Part shown: piece after piece, positions 10,401 to 19,245 of the stretch | How positions within the stretch are numbered: the stretch's first letter is position 1 | How the letters are laid out: each line of letters starts with the position of its first letter | Assembly (NCBI RefSeq): GCF_031426495.1 | Contig: NZ_JANPLK010000051.1 | Location: 1 to 64,000, forward strand | Length of the DNA stretch: 64,000 nt | Source: Gemmatimonas sp. | GTDB lineage: Bacteria > Gemmatimonadota > Gemmatimonadetes > Gemmatimonadales > Gemmatimonadaceae | Direction of reading: 5' to 3' | Notes under the pieces: generated by a model | Seen by the model: only the letters and a program-made list of their open reading frames with translations | Told to the model about the DNA's origin: nothing | Database searches by the model: none | Translations under genes and position numbers: made by a program

Positions 10401-10543
10401 TCGACGGGCTTGCCTGATTCCGCGTCGGTCACAACACCGGTCAACTTACCGGTCTGTGCCTGGGCGGCGGTGATCGGCGCGGCAAGTGCCACCACGCCTA
10501 GGACCGTCGCGATAAACCACATACGACGTCCGAAAGCCCTCAT
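7427..10543 (-). CDS. TonB-dependent receptor with carboxypeptidase-regulatory-like N-terminus
   Basis: The 1038-aa outer-membrane receptor starts at 10543. That ATG is preceded by GGAGGAG with 5-6 bases spacing and followed by a signal peptide (VVALAAPITAAQAQ); the open frame runs 97 codons further upstream but without signal-like sequence. Residues ~30-115 are a CarboxypepD_reg-like domain (GKLTGVVTDAESGKPVEGV). Next comes a plug domain (STTPALRVRGSRGG, MIDGIAINNPLFG) and a ~22-strand barrel ending GLSVNF, with a terminal aromatic residue. No SusD partner is adjacent. It heads the envelope operon and probably imports, or works with, whatever the large secreted protein handles. Confidence 0.9.
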   Translation of the reverse strand: MRAFGRRMWFIATVLGVVALAAPITAAQAQTGKLTGVVTDAESGKPVEGVAVVIQGTTLGSNTNASGRYFIIQVPPGSYSVQARRLGFQSVTATNVTISIDATREQNFKLRSSNQTLAAITVQADVAPLVERGQVGSRTTVTAEQITSLPVTSIAGVLALQQGFTEVPQNTSVVSLAEEQRSTTPALRVRGSRGGATLSMIDGIAINNPLFGNDAVGMSALAVQQVDFQRGAMEPQYGNALAGVINQAVREGGSEVSGSIDFQNSTLPGSIFGTEQDKLLGLNLLRGYLSGPVPGTKSKLRYSVAGQVQSQAQRVLEFDKDVYTANAPLVLGDILGVSTKDLVPGFQAFGGTQNSSVVGKLTFLPFDNTTIKFTAVGSERQNRGYDRRYFFAYRGDPLGLVNNRTDSLFALTGADNRASRDLIQPSVRDQGKLLIGSLEQRFGRSNLTIRVAQTDFERTTCAVFLGTCIPGPFAYGNFDQSFLSICGGFTGCDRVPYQGIASGIYGGEKYTTRTIKADLQSQVTDHNNIQIGAQFVNHDFAYSDVQQDASTTSGIKNNVYQVYRGKPIEAAAYIQSVIEYDFITIKLGGRFDYGRARGQSLANPFDPSNGTTAREVCSGASVAGKQMLNSAGQPYGLAGCAASPIDPKTQRARLLDTATAIAQLDDFRESPARTAFSPRVGVAFPLTERSQVFFNGGRYTMVPLYGNTYRNTGIGTTAGAGDNYCAAGQVKPGTSECTPNLQPDNPSFVGNPSLRLEQAKQFEVGYSGEIGKGYSIQVAVFSRSETGLTGIRSSRAAQDIGSTYAGAFPTYNIIVNGDFLSSRGVEVAFRRRLADRWGYDINYGLSRSTTNARPPDRANEVSRTDEALRAQNVETLTDVDQPQRLNVQLFYRVGNDVPNLPFNAGKLLKNFSGSITYNITSGIPYTPTRGAAAGVIGLNNSGEVNSARQPSTQDVGLLLDKAFRIGNLRYSGFLRVNNLLDRKNCLQVFNNTGTCDAGLRDFANRRIGNSGDNTSTAFDEPQNIGLRRSISTGLSVNF

Positions 10544-11121
10544 CTGCTCCTCCGGGAGGCTAGTACTGCGGGACAACGTTTCGACCGGTGGGACCGAGTC
10601 GAGAACGTCTGCAACGCCATGCCAGGACCCGGGCAACCTTCGGGAAGGGTGAGGGTACTGACATGACACTGGAAAACGCCGGCGCAGGGGCGCGTCGGCG
10701 GGAAAACACGTGGGGTGGGAACAACAGTGGTAGGGACAACAGTGGTTGGCACGGCACACACTTCCGCTCATCACTGAGGGGATGACTGTGACGCAACCGT
10801 GGCGGCAAGCTAGCAGGCCGCACGGGACTGTCAATCACCGGCGAGTGGAGTAGTCGCCAGATCGTGGGCGCGACAACGCCGCTCTACGACGCGATTCGCT
10901 CCCGACGTCGGCACCCGAGGGCGACCACGCACCGATAAGGTGAGGAACAGCGCTGGGATGAGCCACGTCACCGAGGCATTTCGCCCCGCCTCGCTGGGAC
11001 AAACATGGGCCGAAACGTTCCACAGCGATTTCTAAACGGAGATCGCGCAGTCTGCACCGGCCAGTCGCACCACTGAGGTAGACGCCGTCCGCGCGCGGAA
11101 GTATTCCCACAAACGCACAAA
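10544..11121. other. gene-free stretch (578 bases) with short direct repeats
   Basis: No coding region is supported here. It holds the leader and candidate promoter of the TonB-receptor operon. Two 11-bp direct repeats, ACAACAGTGGT at 10721-10731 and 10736-10746, are spaced by one and a half helical turns and could be regulator sites. The part from 10835 to 11115 shows nothing I can name. Confidence 0.5.
10807..10834 (-). promoter_or_regulatory. candidate sigma70 promoter of the TonB-receptor operon
   Basis: On the minus strand there is a perfect -35 TTGACA (10829-10834), a 16-base spacer and a weak -10 TAGCTT (10807-10812). It would give a leader of about 255 bases before the ATG at 10543. 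The perfect -35 is convincing; the -10 matches only 3 of 6. Confidence 0.4.
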
Positions 11122-11143
11122 GACCGCCTGAAATCAGACGGCC
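11122..11143 (-). terminator. intrinsic terminator of the LytTR gene
   Basis: An inverted repeat of 10 bp (arms 11122-11131 and 11134-11143, with two G-U pairs in minus-strand RNA) is followed on the minus strand by TTTGTG. It lies 38 bases after the LytTR regulator's stop codon. Confidence 0.6.
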
Positions 11144-11180
11144 TCGTGCATTGCAAATATTCTGGGACGAACAGCGCTGA

Positions 11181-12212
11181 TCAGCGCACCCGTGACCGGT
11201 AGGTTCGTGACAGACGCAGCGTGGACCCGTTGCCGAGCATCAGCAGCCCATCGCCCCCGGGCAGCGGCGACATTTCCCGCACGCGATCCATGTTGACCAC
11301 GATGCGGCGGTGAATGCGCACAAACTGGCGCGGATCGAGCGCCGACTCGATGGCCGTAATGGTGCCTCGCGTGCGGTACTTCTCGCCGGCGGCATGCACC
11401 AGGATGTAATTGCCGTCGGCTTCGAACCAATCCACATCGGACAGCGGCACGAACCGCGTGCGTCGTCCTTCGCGCACCAACACGCGCAGCGGACGGGCAT
11501 CGCCGCTGCCCGATGAGGCACGGCCACCGTCATCCTGCGTGAGGTCGAGCACCGGTTCTTCTGCCTCGTCACGCGTGAAGCGCGCGAGCGAGTGTTCGGC
11601 ATTCCGCGCGGTACGCCACGGCGTGGACGGAATCAACGTCCCGGTGGATTGGCCACTCGCGCGTTTGCGGCGGCGCGCATCGGCCCCCTCTTCCTGCTCC
11701 ATCGTCGCCGCATGGGCGTGCCCGTTGCCGTTGGCATGCCCGTTACTGGTCGCACGCGTGAACAACGCCCCGAGCTCGAGATTTCCCGACGCGTTCGCTT
11801 CGCCGATCAGTCGCTGCAATTCGTCGGCGGTACGCAGCAAGGCCACCTGCAGCACCTGCTGACGCGCGCGTGCGATCGCGTCGCCCAGACGATCCGCAAC
11901 GACCGGTACCGGCACGAAGTCGGTCGCCTGCAACTCGAACGCGTGCACGGCGTCTTCTTCACGCGCCGAGGCGAAAACGATCGCGGTCGGACGCTCGGAT
12001 GTCGACAGTGACTGCACGAACGCAAAGCCGGACATGTCGGCCAGCTCCGCACTCACCAGCGCGATATCGGGAATAGGAGAGAGCGCGGCACGCGCCGAGA
12101 CGGAATCGGCGTGATACCCGAGTACCGACACGTCGAGCGAAGCGGGTAGGTGGGCCAGCTGTTCGGGCAAGGATGCCGGAATCTGGCCGAGAACTACGAC
12201 ACGGAGAGCCAT
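11181..12212 (-). CDS. LytTR-family DNA-binding regulator with degenerate receiver domain
   Basis: The 343-aa product begins MALRVVVLGQ at 12212; upstream codons of the open frame have no domain. Residues ~1-115 fold-match a CheY-like receiver, but the usual phospho-accepting Asp is Ser (in ALVSAELADMSG, where LLDxxMPxMSG is expected). The N-terminal acidic pair is absent (VVLGQ), and the conserved Lys before Pro is Val (VPVPV). A ~120-residue charged linker follows, then a LytTR domain at ~245-343 (RVLVREGRR, DVDWFEADGNYILVHA, FVRIHRRIVVN, LRLSRTYRSRV). It therefore probably binds DNA without phosphorylation control. No histidine kinase is adjacent. Confidence 0.85.
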   Translation of the reverse strand: MALRVVVLGQIPASLPEQLAHLPASLDVSVLGYHADSVSARAALSPIPDIALVSAELADMSGFAFVQSLSTSERPTAIVFASAREEDAVHAFELQATDFVPVPVVADRLGDAIARARQQVLQVALLRTADELQRLIGEANASGNLELGALFTRATSNGHANGNGHAHAATMEQEEGADARRRKRASGQSTGTLIPSTPWRTARNAEHSLARFTRDEAEEPVLDLTQDDGGRASSGSGDARPLRVLVREGRRTRFVPLSDVDWFEADGNYILVHAAGEKYRTRGTITAIESALDPRQFVRIHRRIVVNMDRVREMSPLPGGDGLLMLGNGSTLRLSRTYRSRVR

Positions 12213-12387
12213 GAGTGTTGGTGTAAACGCGAGCAGACATGCTGCGATCACGACCGCGGCGTCGCGAGCTGCCAGACGACAGTGCACACCGGGGGCGCCA
12301 TAGAGCATACGGACCACGGCGTCTGGACGTTGCGTCCAAATGACGAAACCATCAGAAATCGCCGCGTACGGGGTCGCCACAAGCAAA

Positions 12388-12423
12388 ACACGTGGGACAT
12401 GGTCAAACCCATGTCCCACGTGT
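12388..12423 (-). terminator. intrinsic terminator of the atp operon
   Basis: A perfect 15-bp stem (12388-12402 with 12409-12423) and 6-base loop is followed on the minus strand by TTTGCTT. It begins 22 bases after the atpC stop codon. Confidence 0.8.
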
Positions 12424-12445
12424 GAGGTCCCTCGGCTTCGACGAC

Positions 12446-12715
12446 TTACGCCGCGGTCGTCGCCGTGGCGTGCTCGGTCACGACGCGAACCTGATCGTCG
12501 ATGATCTGGAGAAAGCCACCCTCGACGCCGAAGCGCTTTTCGCCCTCTGCCGTATCGAGACGCAGCGTGCCCTTGCCCAGCAGCGTCATCAGCGGCGCGT
12601 GCATCGGCAGAATGCCCATCTCGCCATCGAACGCCGGCGCGATGACGCCCCGCGCGGTGCCTTCAAACAACACGCGCTCGGGGGAAATCACCGACACCTT
12701 GAGTAAGTCGCTCAT
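12446..12715 (-). CDS. atpC: F1 ATP synthase epsilon subunit, short form
   Basis: The 89-aa protein matches the N-terminal beta-sandwich of F1 epsilon (LLKVSVISPERVLFEG, GEMGILPMHAPLMTLL, GGFLQIIDDQVRVV). It then ends in ATATTAA, so the C-terminal two-helix hairpin found in ~135-aa epsilon subunits is missing. The hairpin is the inhibitory element in many bacterial enzymes, so the enzyme may lack epsilon inhibition. The sandwich alone is known to suffice for coupling in some species. It is the last gene of the operon, 4 bases after atpD. Confidence 0.93.
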   Translation of the reverse strand: MSDLLKVSVISPERVLFEGTARGVIAPAFDGEMGILPMHAPLMTLLGKGTLRLDTAEGEKRFGVEGGFLQIIDDQVRVVTEHATATTAA

Positions 12716-12719
12716 GCTA

Positions 12720-14150
12720 TCAGCTCTGGAACTTCTTCGCGTTGGCGACCACGTCGTCCACGCCGCCGGCCATGAAGAACGCCTGCTCCGGCAGGTTGTC
12801 GAACTCGCCGGCGCAGATGCGCTCGAACGAGGAGATCGTCTCCTCGAGCTTCACATACTTGCCGGGGATGCCCGTGAACTGCTCGGCCACGGCGAACGGC
12901 TGCGACATGAAACGCTGCAGACGGCGCGCACGACCCACGATCTTCTTGTCGTCTTCGGACAGTTCGTCCATGCCAAGGATTGCGATGATGTCCTGGAGCT
13001 CCTTGTAGCGCTGCAGGATGCGCTGCGTGGTGGTCGCCGCATTGTAGTGGCGCTCACCGATGTACTGCGCATCGAGAATGCGCGACGTGGAGTCGAGCGG
13101 GTCCACGGCGGGATAGATGCCGAGCTCGGTGATCTTCCGGTTGAGCACGACCGTGGCGTCCAAGTGCGCGAACGCCGTGGCGGGCGCCGGGTCGGTCAAG
13201 TCGTCGGCCGGCACGTAGATGGCCTGCACCGACGTGATCGAGCCGTTGCGCGTGGACGTGATGCGCTCCTGCAGTTCGCCCATTTCCGTGGCGAGCGTGG
13301 GCTGGTACCCCACGGCGCTCGGCATGCGGCCCAGGAGCGCAGACACTTCCGAACCGGCCTGCGTGAAGCGGAAGATGTTGTCGACGAACACGAGCACGTC
13401 GGCGTTCTCGACGTCGCGGAAATATTCGGCGACGGTAAGACCGGCGAGCGCGACGCGGAGACGGGCTCCTGGCGGCTCGTTCATCTGTCCGTAGATCAAC
13501 GCAACCTTGTCGAGAATGCCAGCTTCCTGGAATTCGAGATAGAGGTCGTTGCCTTCGCGCGTACGCTCACCGACGCCACAGAACACGGACTTACCACCGT
13601 GTCCCTTCGCGACGTTGTTGATGAGCTCCTGAATGATGACCGTCTTGCCGACGCCGGCGCCGCCGAAGAGTCCGATCTTTCCACCCTTAACGAACGGGGC
13701 GACGAGATCGACGACCTTGATGCCCGTTTCGAACACTTCCGTTTTCGGGAGCAGATCGACGAAGTCGGGACGCTTGCGGTGAATCGGCCAGCGCAGCGCG
13801 TCCTTCGGGATCGGTGCGCCTTCGTCCACCGGCTCACCGAGCACGTTCAGAATGCGGCCGAGCGCGGGCGCGCCGACGGGCACGGTGATCGCGCCACCGG
13901 TGTCGACGACATCCATGCCACGCGTGACGCCGTCGGTGCTCGACATGGCGACGGCGCGAACCTGATTGCGACCGATGTGCTGCTGCACTTCGGCGGTCAC
14001 GGAGATCACCTGTCCATCAGGCGCCGTGCCTTCCACCCGCACCGCGTTGTACAACTCGGGCAGATGATCGTTTTCGAAGGCCACGTCGATGACGGGACCG
14101 ATAACCTGAATGATCTTGCCGACAGTGGTCGGCGCGGCAGTGGTAGCCAT
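12720..14150 (-). CDS. atpD: F1 ATP synthase beta subunit
   Basis: This 476-aa catalytic subunit has a Walker A motif GGAGVGKT at residues ~163-170, GERTREGNDLY with the catalytic-site Glu/Arg region, Walker B VLVFVDNIFRF, and the DELSEDD catch-loop motif near the C-terminus. Full length and all catalytic elements are present. It makes ATP at the interface with alpha in the membrane-bound F1Fo complex. It is the third gene of atpAGDC, following atpG by 25 bases. Confidence 0.98.
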   Translation of the reverse strand: MATTAAPTTVGKIIQVIGPVIDVAFENDHLPELYNAVRVEGTAPDGQVISVTAEVQQHIGRNQVRAVAMSSTDGVTRGMDVVDTGGAITVPVGAPALGRILNVLGEPVDEGAPIPKDALRWPIHRKRPDFVDLLPKTEVFETGIKVVDLVAPFVKGGKIGLFGGAGVGKTVIIQELINNVAKGHGGKSVFCGVGERTREGNDLYLEFQEAGILDKVALIYGQMNEPPGARLRVALAGLTVAEYFRDVENADVLVFVDNIFRFTQAGSEVSALLGRMPSAVGYQPTLATEMGELQERITSTRNGSITSVQAIYVPADDLTDPAPATAFAHLDATVVLNRKITELGIYPAVDPLDSTSRILDAQYIGERHYNAATTTQRILQRYKELQDIIAILGMDELSEDDKKIVGRARRLQRFMSQPFAVAEQFTGIPGKYVKLEETISSFERICAGEFDNLPEQAFFMAGGVDDVVANAKKFQS

Positions 14151-14175
14151 GAGACTCTATATGGAGATAGGGAAA

Positions 14176-15045
14176 TCAGCCCTGCAGTGCCGATGCGCCG
14201 CCGACGATTTCGGCGATTTCCTGCGTGATCTGCGCCTGCCGCGCCGAGTTGTACGTGCGCTTGAGCAGTTGCAGCATCTCGGTCGCGTTGTCGGTGGCGT
14301 TCTTCATTGCCGTCCGACGCGCGCCCTGCTCACCGGCGGCGGTTTCGACGAGCGCCCGGTACACGGTGTTGCGCACGTACAGCGGCAACAACGCTTCGAG
14401 GATTTCGTCGGCCGACGGAGCGAGAATGAAATCGCGCGACAACCCGGCACCGGCCGTGGTCGGTGCCACGACCGGCAACACCTGTTCGGTGGCCGGCGGC
14501 GTGGAGAGCGCGGACTTGTACTTGGCGTAGGTGACGTGCACCGCATCGAGATCGCCCGACGCGAAGCGCGTCATGAGCGTGTCGATGAGCGACGTCGCAT
14601 CGGCCGACGTGGGCTTGTCGCTGATGTCGGCGCGCTGTGACGCGAGCTCGCGTCCCAGATACTTGAAGAAGCCGATGCCCTTGCGACCCACGATGTGCAG
14701 CTCGACGCTGACGTCCTTCCCTTCCAGCTCCGCGAGACGCGCGCGCGCTTCACGCAGCAGGTTGGTGTTGAACGCGCCGCAGAGGCCGCGGTTCGCCGTG
14801 AGCACCACCAGCGCCACTTTCTTGATCTGCGCCGGACGACGCAGCAGCGGAAAACGCTCCGCCAGTTCCGGCGTGTACACATGCGACAGCACCTCGCCCA
14901 GCGCCAGCGCGTACGGACGCGCTGACGATACGCGATCCGCCGCGCGCTTCATCTTGGAAGTGGCGACCATTTCCATCGTGCGCGTGATCTTGCGCGTGTT
15001 CTCGACGGACTTGATGCGCCCCTTGAGTTCGCGGCCTTTGGCCAT
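14176..15045 (-). CDS. atpG: F1 ATP synthase gamma subunit
   Basis: The 289-aa rotor stalk subunit has the classic N-terminal coiled-coil start (KGRELKGRIKSVENTRKITRTMEMVA) shared by gamma subunits, here given only in part. The family core follows (VVLTANRGLCGAFNTN), and a C-terminal helix ends EIAEIVGGASALQG. It starts one base after the atpA stop. Length is normal. Confidence 0.97.
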   Translation of the reverse strand: MAKGRELKGRIKSVENTRKITRTMEMVATSKMKRAADRVSSARPYALALGEVLSHVYTPELAERFPLLRRPAQIKKVALVVLTANRGLCGAFNTNLLREARARLAELEGKDVSVELHIVGRKGIGFFKYLGRELASQRADISDKPTSADATSLIDTLMTRFASGDLDAVHVTYAKYKSALSTPPATEQVLPVVAPTTAGAGLSRDFILAPSADEILEALLPLYVRNTVYRALVETAAGEQGARRTAMKNATDNATEMLQLLKRTYNSARQAQITQEIAEIVGGASALQG

Positions 15046-15046
15046 C

Positions 15047-16612
<1,566 letters not shown>

Positions 16613-16949
16613 GAGGCAGGGGCTTTATATGCGTGGTAACGATTCGGGGACAGCTTGTGAAAATTATCACAAGGGGTGAGTCGGTGCAACCCGGCTGTGC
16701 GGGACAACAACAGCGACAGCTTTACCGCTGATTTTCGCCGACAACACGCCGATGGTATCGTCATCGACGACAATCGGCACATCGACGTCAGGCTGTCACT
16801 TTTTTTGCTTAACAACAAGAAACGCAACGACTTGTAATGGCCCACAGGGCAGTCGGCACGGTCGCGACTATCCGCGCCATATCAGTGGAAATTCGCGGTG
16901 AAGCTGTTGTTGTGTGGGACTTCGCGGATGCTGGTGCTGCGGCCTGCCC
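16613..16949. other. intergenic region between atpA and the AraC-type gene
   Basis: This 337-base stretch has no supported gene. Besides the CRP-like palindrome it has a hairpin built from GCCGAT (16748-16753) and ATCGGC (16773-16778), and a run of seven T around 16800-16806 on the plus strand. The atp promoter should lie here. Confidence 0.5.
16654..16673. promoter_or_regulatory. perfect CRP/FNR-like palindrome upstream of atpA
   Basis: CTTGTGA-AAATTA-TCACAAG is a perfect 7-bp inverted repeat around 6 bases and contains the full CRP consensus core TGTGA-N6-TCACA. It sits 42-61 bases before the atpA ATG. A GATAAT-like -10 box overlaps it on the minus strand, so it could act as an activator or a repressor site. 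No CRP-family gene is in the window. Confidence 0.55.
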
Positions 16950-17765
16950 CTAACTGCCCGCCGGATCGCCGAACGCGGCTTGGCCAAAGCGCTCCAGCAG
17001 GTCGACAGCCCGCAGGCGGGACAGGCTGGAGGCGCGGGCGCCGACCAGGCGCTGGGTGGTGCTGGAGAGGTGGGATGAGCTGGCGAACCCGAGCACCTGC
17101 GCCACATCGCGAACGTCGAAGCCGGCGTTCTTGGACAGCTCGGCGGCGGCCAGCACCCGAACCAAGTCGATGACGCGCTTCAGGGTCGGTGCCTGTCCCA
17201 CGGCGAAGCTGCGCGAGAGGTGCTCGCGCGACACGCTCAGCTCCTTGGCCAACTGGTCGGTGCGCACGGGTCGGCCGGCACGACGGACGACGCTCTGCCA
17301 GACGGCAATTTGTAACGGCGTTTCGAGATGCAGCATGGCCGGCGGCTGCGACAGCGCGCGCTCGAAGCGGCTGGAGAAGGCGCGACGGAGCACGAGTTCG
17401 CGGGCGACGCTGTCGTCCACGCCTTCCACGAGCACGTCGGTCACGCCGGCATCGGCCGCCCGCGCGACGAGCGGCGCATCGGCCGGCAGCAGCGTCGTGA
17501 TCAGTACGAACGGGAGACTCGGAAACTCTTCGGCGCGCGCCATCAACCGCTGCGCGTCGTCGCCGGCACCGGCATCGATGATTACGACATCGACGAGTTC
17601 CTTGATGAGATACTCCTCGACATCGGCCGCACTCTTGGCGGCATGCACGTGGGCACGACGACGCGGAAAGGCCGCCCGCACGAGGGCCCGCGCGCGCTCG
17701 CGCTTGAGCAGTGCGACCACGCACATCGGGGGTGCGCTACTGTCGGCCCCGGTACGCGCCGCCAT
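16950..17765 (-). CDS. receiver-like/AraC-type helix-turn-helix regulator
   Basis: The 271-aa product has an N-terminal Rossmann/receiver-like half (VVALLKRERARALV, DVVIIDAGAGDDAQRL, LPFVLITTLLPADAPLV) without a clean set of phosphorylation residues. The C-terminal AraC-like double helix-turn-helix spans ~180-260 (TDQLAKELSVSREHLSRSF and DVRDVAQVLGFASSSHLS). The start overlaps the stop of the Nudix gene (TGATG), so the two are translationally coupled. It shares its architecture with the regulator at 60846-61631. The target is unknown. Confidence 0.75.
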   Translation of the reverse strand: MAARTGADSSAPPMCVVALLKRERARALVRAAFPRRRAHVHAAKSAADVEEYLIKELVDVVIIDAGAGDDAQRLMARAEEFPSLPFVLITTLLPADAPLVARAADAGVTDVLVEGVDDSVARELVLRRAFSSRFERALSQPPAMLHLETPLQIAVWQSVVRRAGRPVRTDQLAKELSVSREHLSRSFAVGQAPTLKRVIDLVRVLAAAELSKNAGFDVRDVAQVLGFASSSHLSSTTQRLVGARASSLSRLRAVDLLERFGQAAFGDPAGS

Positions 17766-18289
17766 CAGCGGGAGTGCTCGGTGTGCACGCCGGCGCGCGG
17801 CGTCGGGCGTTGCGCGGGATCGGCCGCCGGGTCTTCCCCACGCACCATGGCGTTGGCGCGCATCAGCACGTCGCGCGCATTGGCGTAGGAGACGAGCTTC
17901 GTGGCTTCGTCGAAGCTCGCCCAGCGGCAGGCCGTGATCCCTTCGGCCCGCTGCGGCGTGGTGTCCGATGCGTCGCTGCGCATGAGGTAAAAATGACAGA
18001 CCTTGTGCACGAGGCGACCGCGAAAGCGGAAGAACCAGTCGATGGTATCGATCGCGCCGTCGAGCGCGACGTCATCCAACCCCGTCTCCTCGCGCACTTC
18101 CCGCAACGCGGCGGCGTCAGGCGGCTCGTCGGTTTCGAGATGCCCTTTGGGGAATCCCCAATTCTGATAGCTGTCGCGAATCAGCAAGAACGTCGGCTCG
18201 CCGTCCTGCACGCGATACACCACGCCGCCAGCGGAGGTCTCGAGCGTGGCGCGCCCGGAGCGTTTCTGCGGATCCCGCGATGACGTCAC
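17765..18289 (-). CDS. Nudix hydrolase
   Basis: The ~174-aa protein carries a perfect Nudix box at residues ~49-71 (G-x5-E-x7-REVREETGL), which coordinates Mg2+ for hydrolysis of nucleoside-diphosphate-linked substrates. SAGGVVYR and the FPKGHLE loop resemble diadenosine-polyphosphate/bis(5'-nucleosyl) hydrolases, but the substrate cannot be told. I chose the GTG at 18289 because the open frame further upstream lies inside the preceding ABC-transporter gene. The stop overlaps the AraC-type gene. The start is uncertain by a few codons. Confidence 0.85.
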   Translation of the reverse strand: MTSSRDPQKRSGRATLETSAGGVVYRVQDGEPTFLLIRDSYQNWGFPKGHLETDEPPDAAALREVREETGLDDVALDGAIDTIDWFFRFRGRLVHKVCHFYLMRSDASDTTPQRAEGITACRWASFDEATKLVSYANARDVLMRANAMVRGEDPAADPAQRPTPRAGVHTEHSR

Positions 18290-18326
18290 GACGATGCTAC
18301 CGGCGGATGCCGCGCGAGGACACGAC

Positions 18327-19100
18327 TCAGCTCGCCGTGGCTGCGACGCCAATGAGCGGCGCACTGCCTTCGAGTGTCGCGCGTCCTTCGATGAACTGCC
18401 GCACGAGCGGATCGGTGCTATGCTGGATCTCGTCGACCGTGCCGACCGCGCGCAACTGGCCTTCGTACAGCATGGCGATGCGCGTGCCCACGGTATAGGC
18501 GCTGCGCATGTCATGTGTGATGACGATGCCCGTCACGCCCAGCTGCTCACGCATGCGCACCATGAGCGCATCGATGGTGGCCGAGGTGACCGGATCGAGA
18601 CCCGTGGTGGGTTCGTCGTACAGGATGTACTTGGGGCGCAGCGCGATAGCGCGGGCAATCCCGACGCGCTTGCGCATACCGCCCGAGAGCTCGGCCGGCA
18701 TGCGGCTTTTTACATCGGGCAGATCGACCAGCGAGAGCGCTTCGTCCACGCGCGCGGTGATTTCCGACTCGCTGAGTTCACCCTGCTTGCGCAGACCCAT
18801 GGCGACATTCTCACCGATCGTCATCGAGTCGAAGAGCGCGGCGAATTGAAACACGTACCCGATGCGTCCGCGTAGGGCGTACAAGTCTTTCCGCGAGAGC
18901 TGATCGATGCGGAGACCATCAACCCACACTTCGCCTTCGTCTGGCTCGAGCAGGCCGACGATGTGTTTGATCGCCACCGACTTGCCGGTTCCCGAATAGC
19001 CGATGATCACCATGGTCTCGCCTTCGTTGACCTGAAGGGAGAAACCGCGGAGCACCTGCTTGGGCCCGAAAGCCTTATGGACGTTCTTGAACTCGATCAT
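18327..19100 (-). CDS. MlaF-like ABC transporter ATPase
   Basis: The 257-aa product has Walker A GYSGTGKS (~34-41), Q-loop YVFQFAALFD, signature LSGGMRKR (~138-145), Walker B YILYDEPTTGLDP (~158-170) and H-loop VITHD. LSGGMRKR and the FAALFDSMTIGENV segment are characteristic of the Mla/Ttg2A lipid-transport ATPases that maintain outer-membrane lipid asymmetry. I chose ATG 19100 (MIEFKNVHKAFG); the frame upstream is not gene-like. The permease (MlaE) and MCE protein (MlaD) genes are not adjacent. Confidence 0.88.
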   Translation of the reverse strand: MIEFKNVHKAFGPKQVLRGFSLQVNEGETMVIIGYSGTGKSVAIKHIVGLLEPDEGEVWVDGLRIDQLSRKDLYALRGRIGYVFQFAALFDSMTIGENVAMGLRKQGELSESEITARVDEALSLVDLPDVKSRMPAELSGGMRKRVGIARAIALRPKYILYDEPTTGLDPVTSATIDALMVRMREQLGVTGIVITHDMRSAYTVGTRIAMLYEGQLRAVGTVDEIQHSTDPLVRQFIEGRATLEGSAPLIGVAATAS

Positions 19101-19163
19101 GAGGTCACAAATGTACCGCCAAAGTTCGGCGAAGGTAGGCGTGCATCCGCCGGCGAAACGCAG

Positions 19164-19192
19164 GAGGGGCGCCCGACCGTCGGGCGCCCCTC
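19164..19192 (-). terminator. terminator downstream of the sigma factor gene
   Basis: A perfect 13-bp stem (19164-19176 with 19180-19192) with a 3-base loop lies 54 bases after the sigma-factor stop. Minus-strand sequence after it has only a short TTT, so it may act with weak U-tract support. Confidence 0.65.
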
Positions 19193-19245
19193 GTTTCTGC
19201 ATACCCCGCTGGCGCCGCGTTGCTTCGTGACGCGTGAGACGCGCG

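Noticed and set aside
12501..14228. A 575-codon plus-strand open frame opposite atpD/atpC
   Set aside because: It lies antisense to clear ATP synthase genes and has no domain content.
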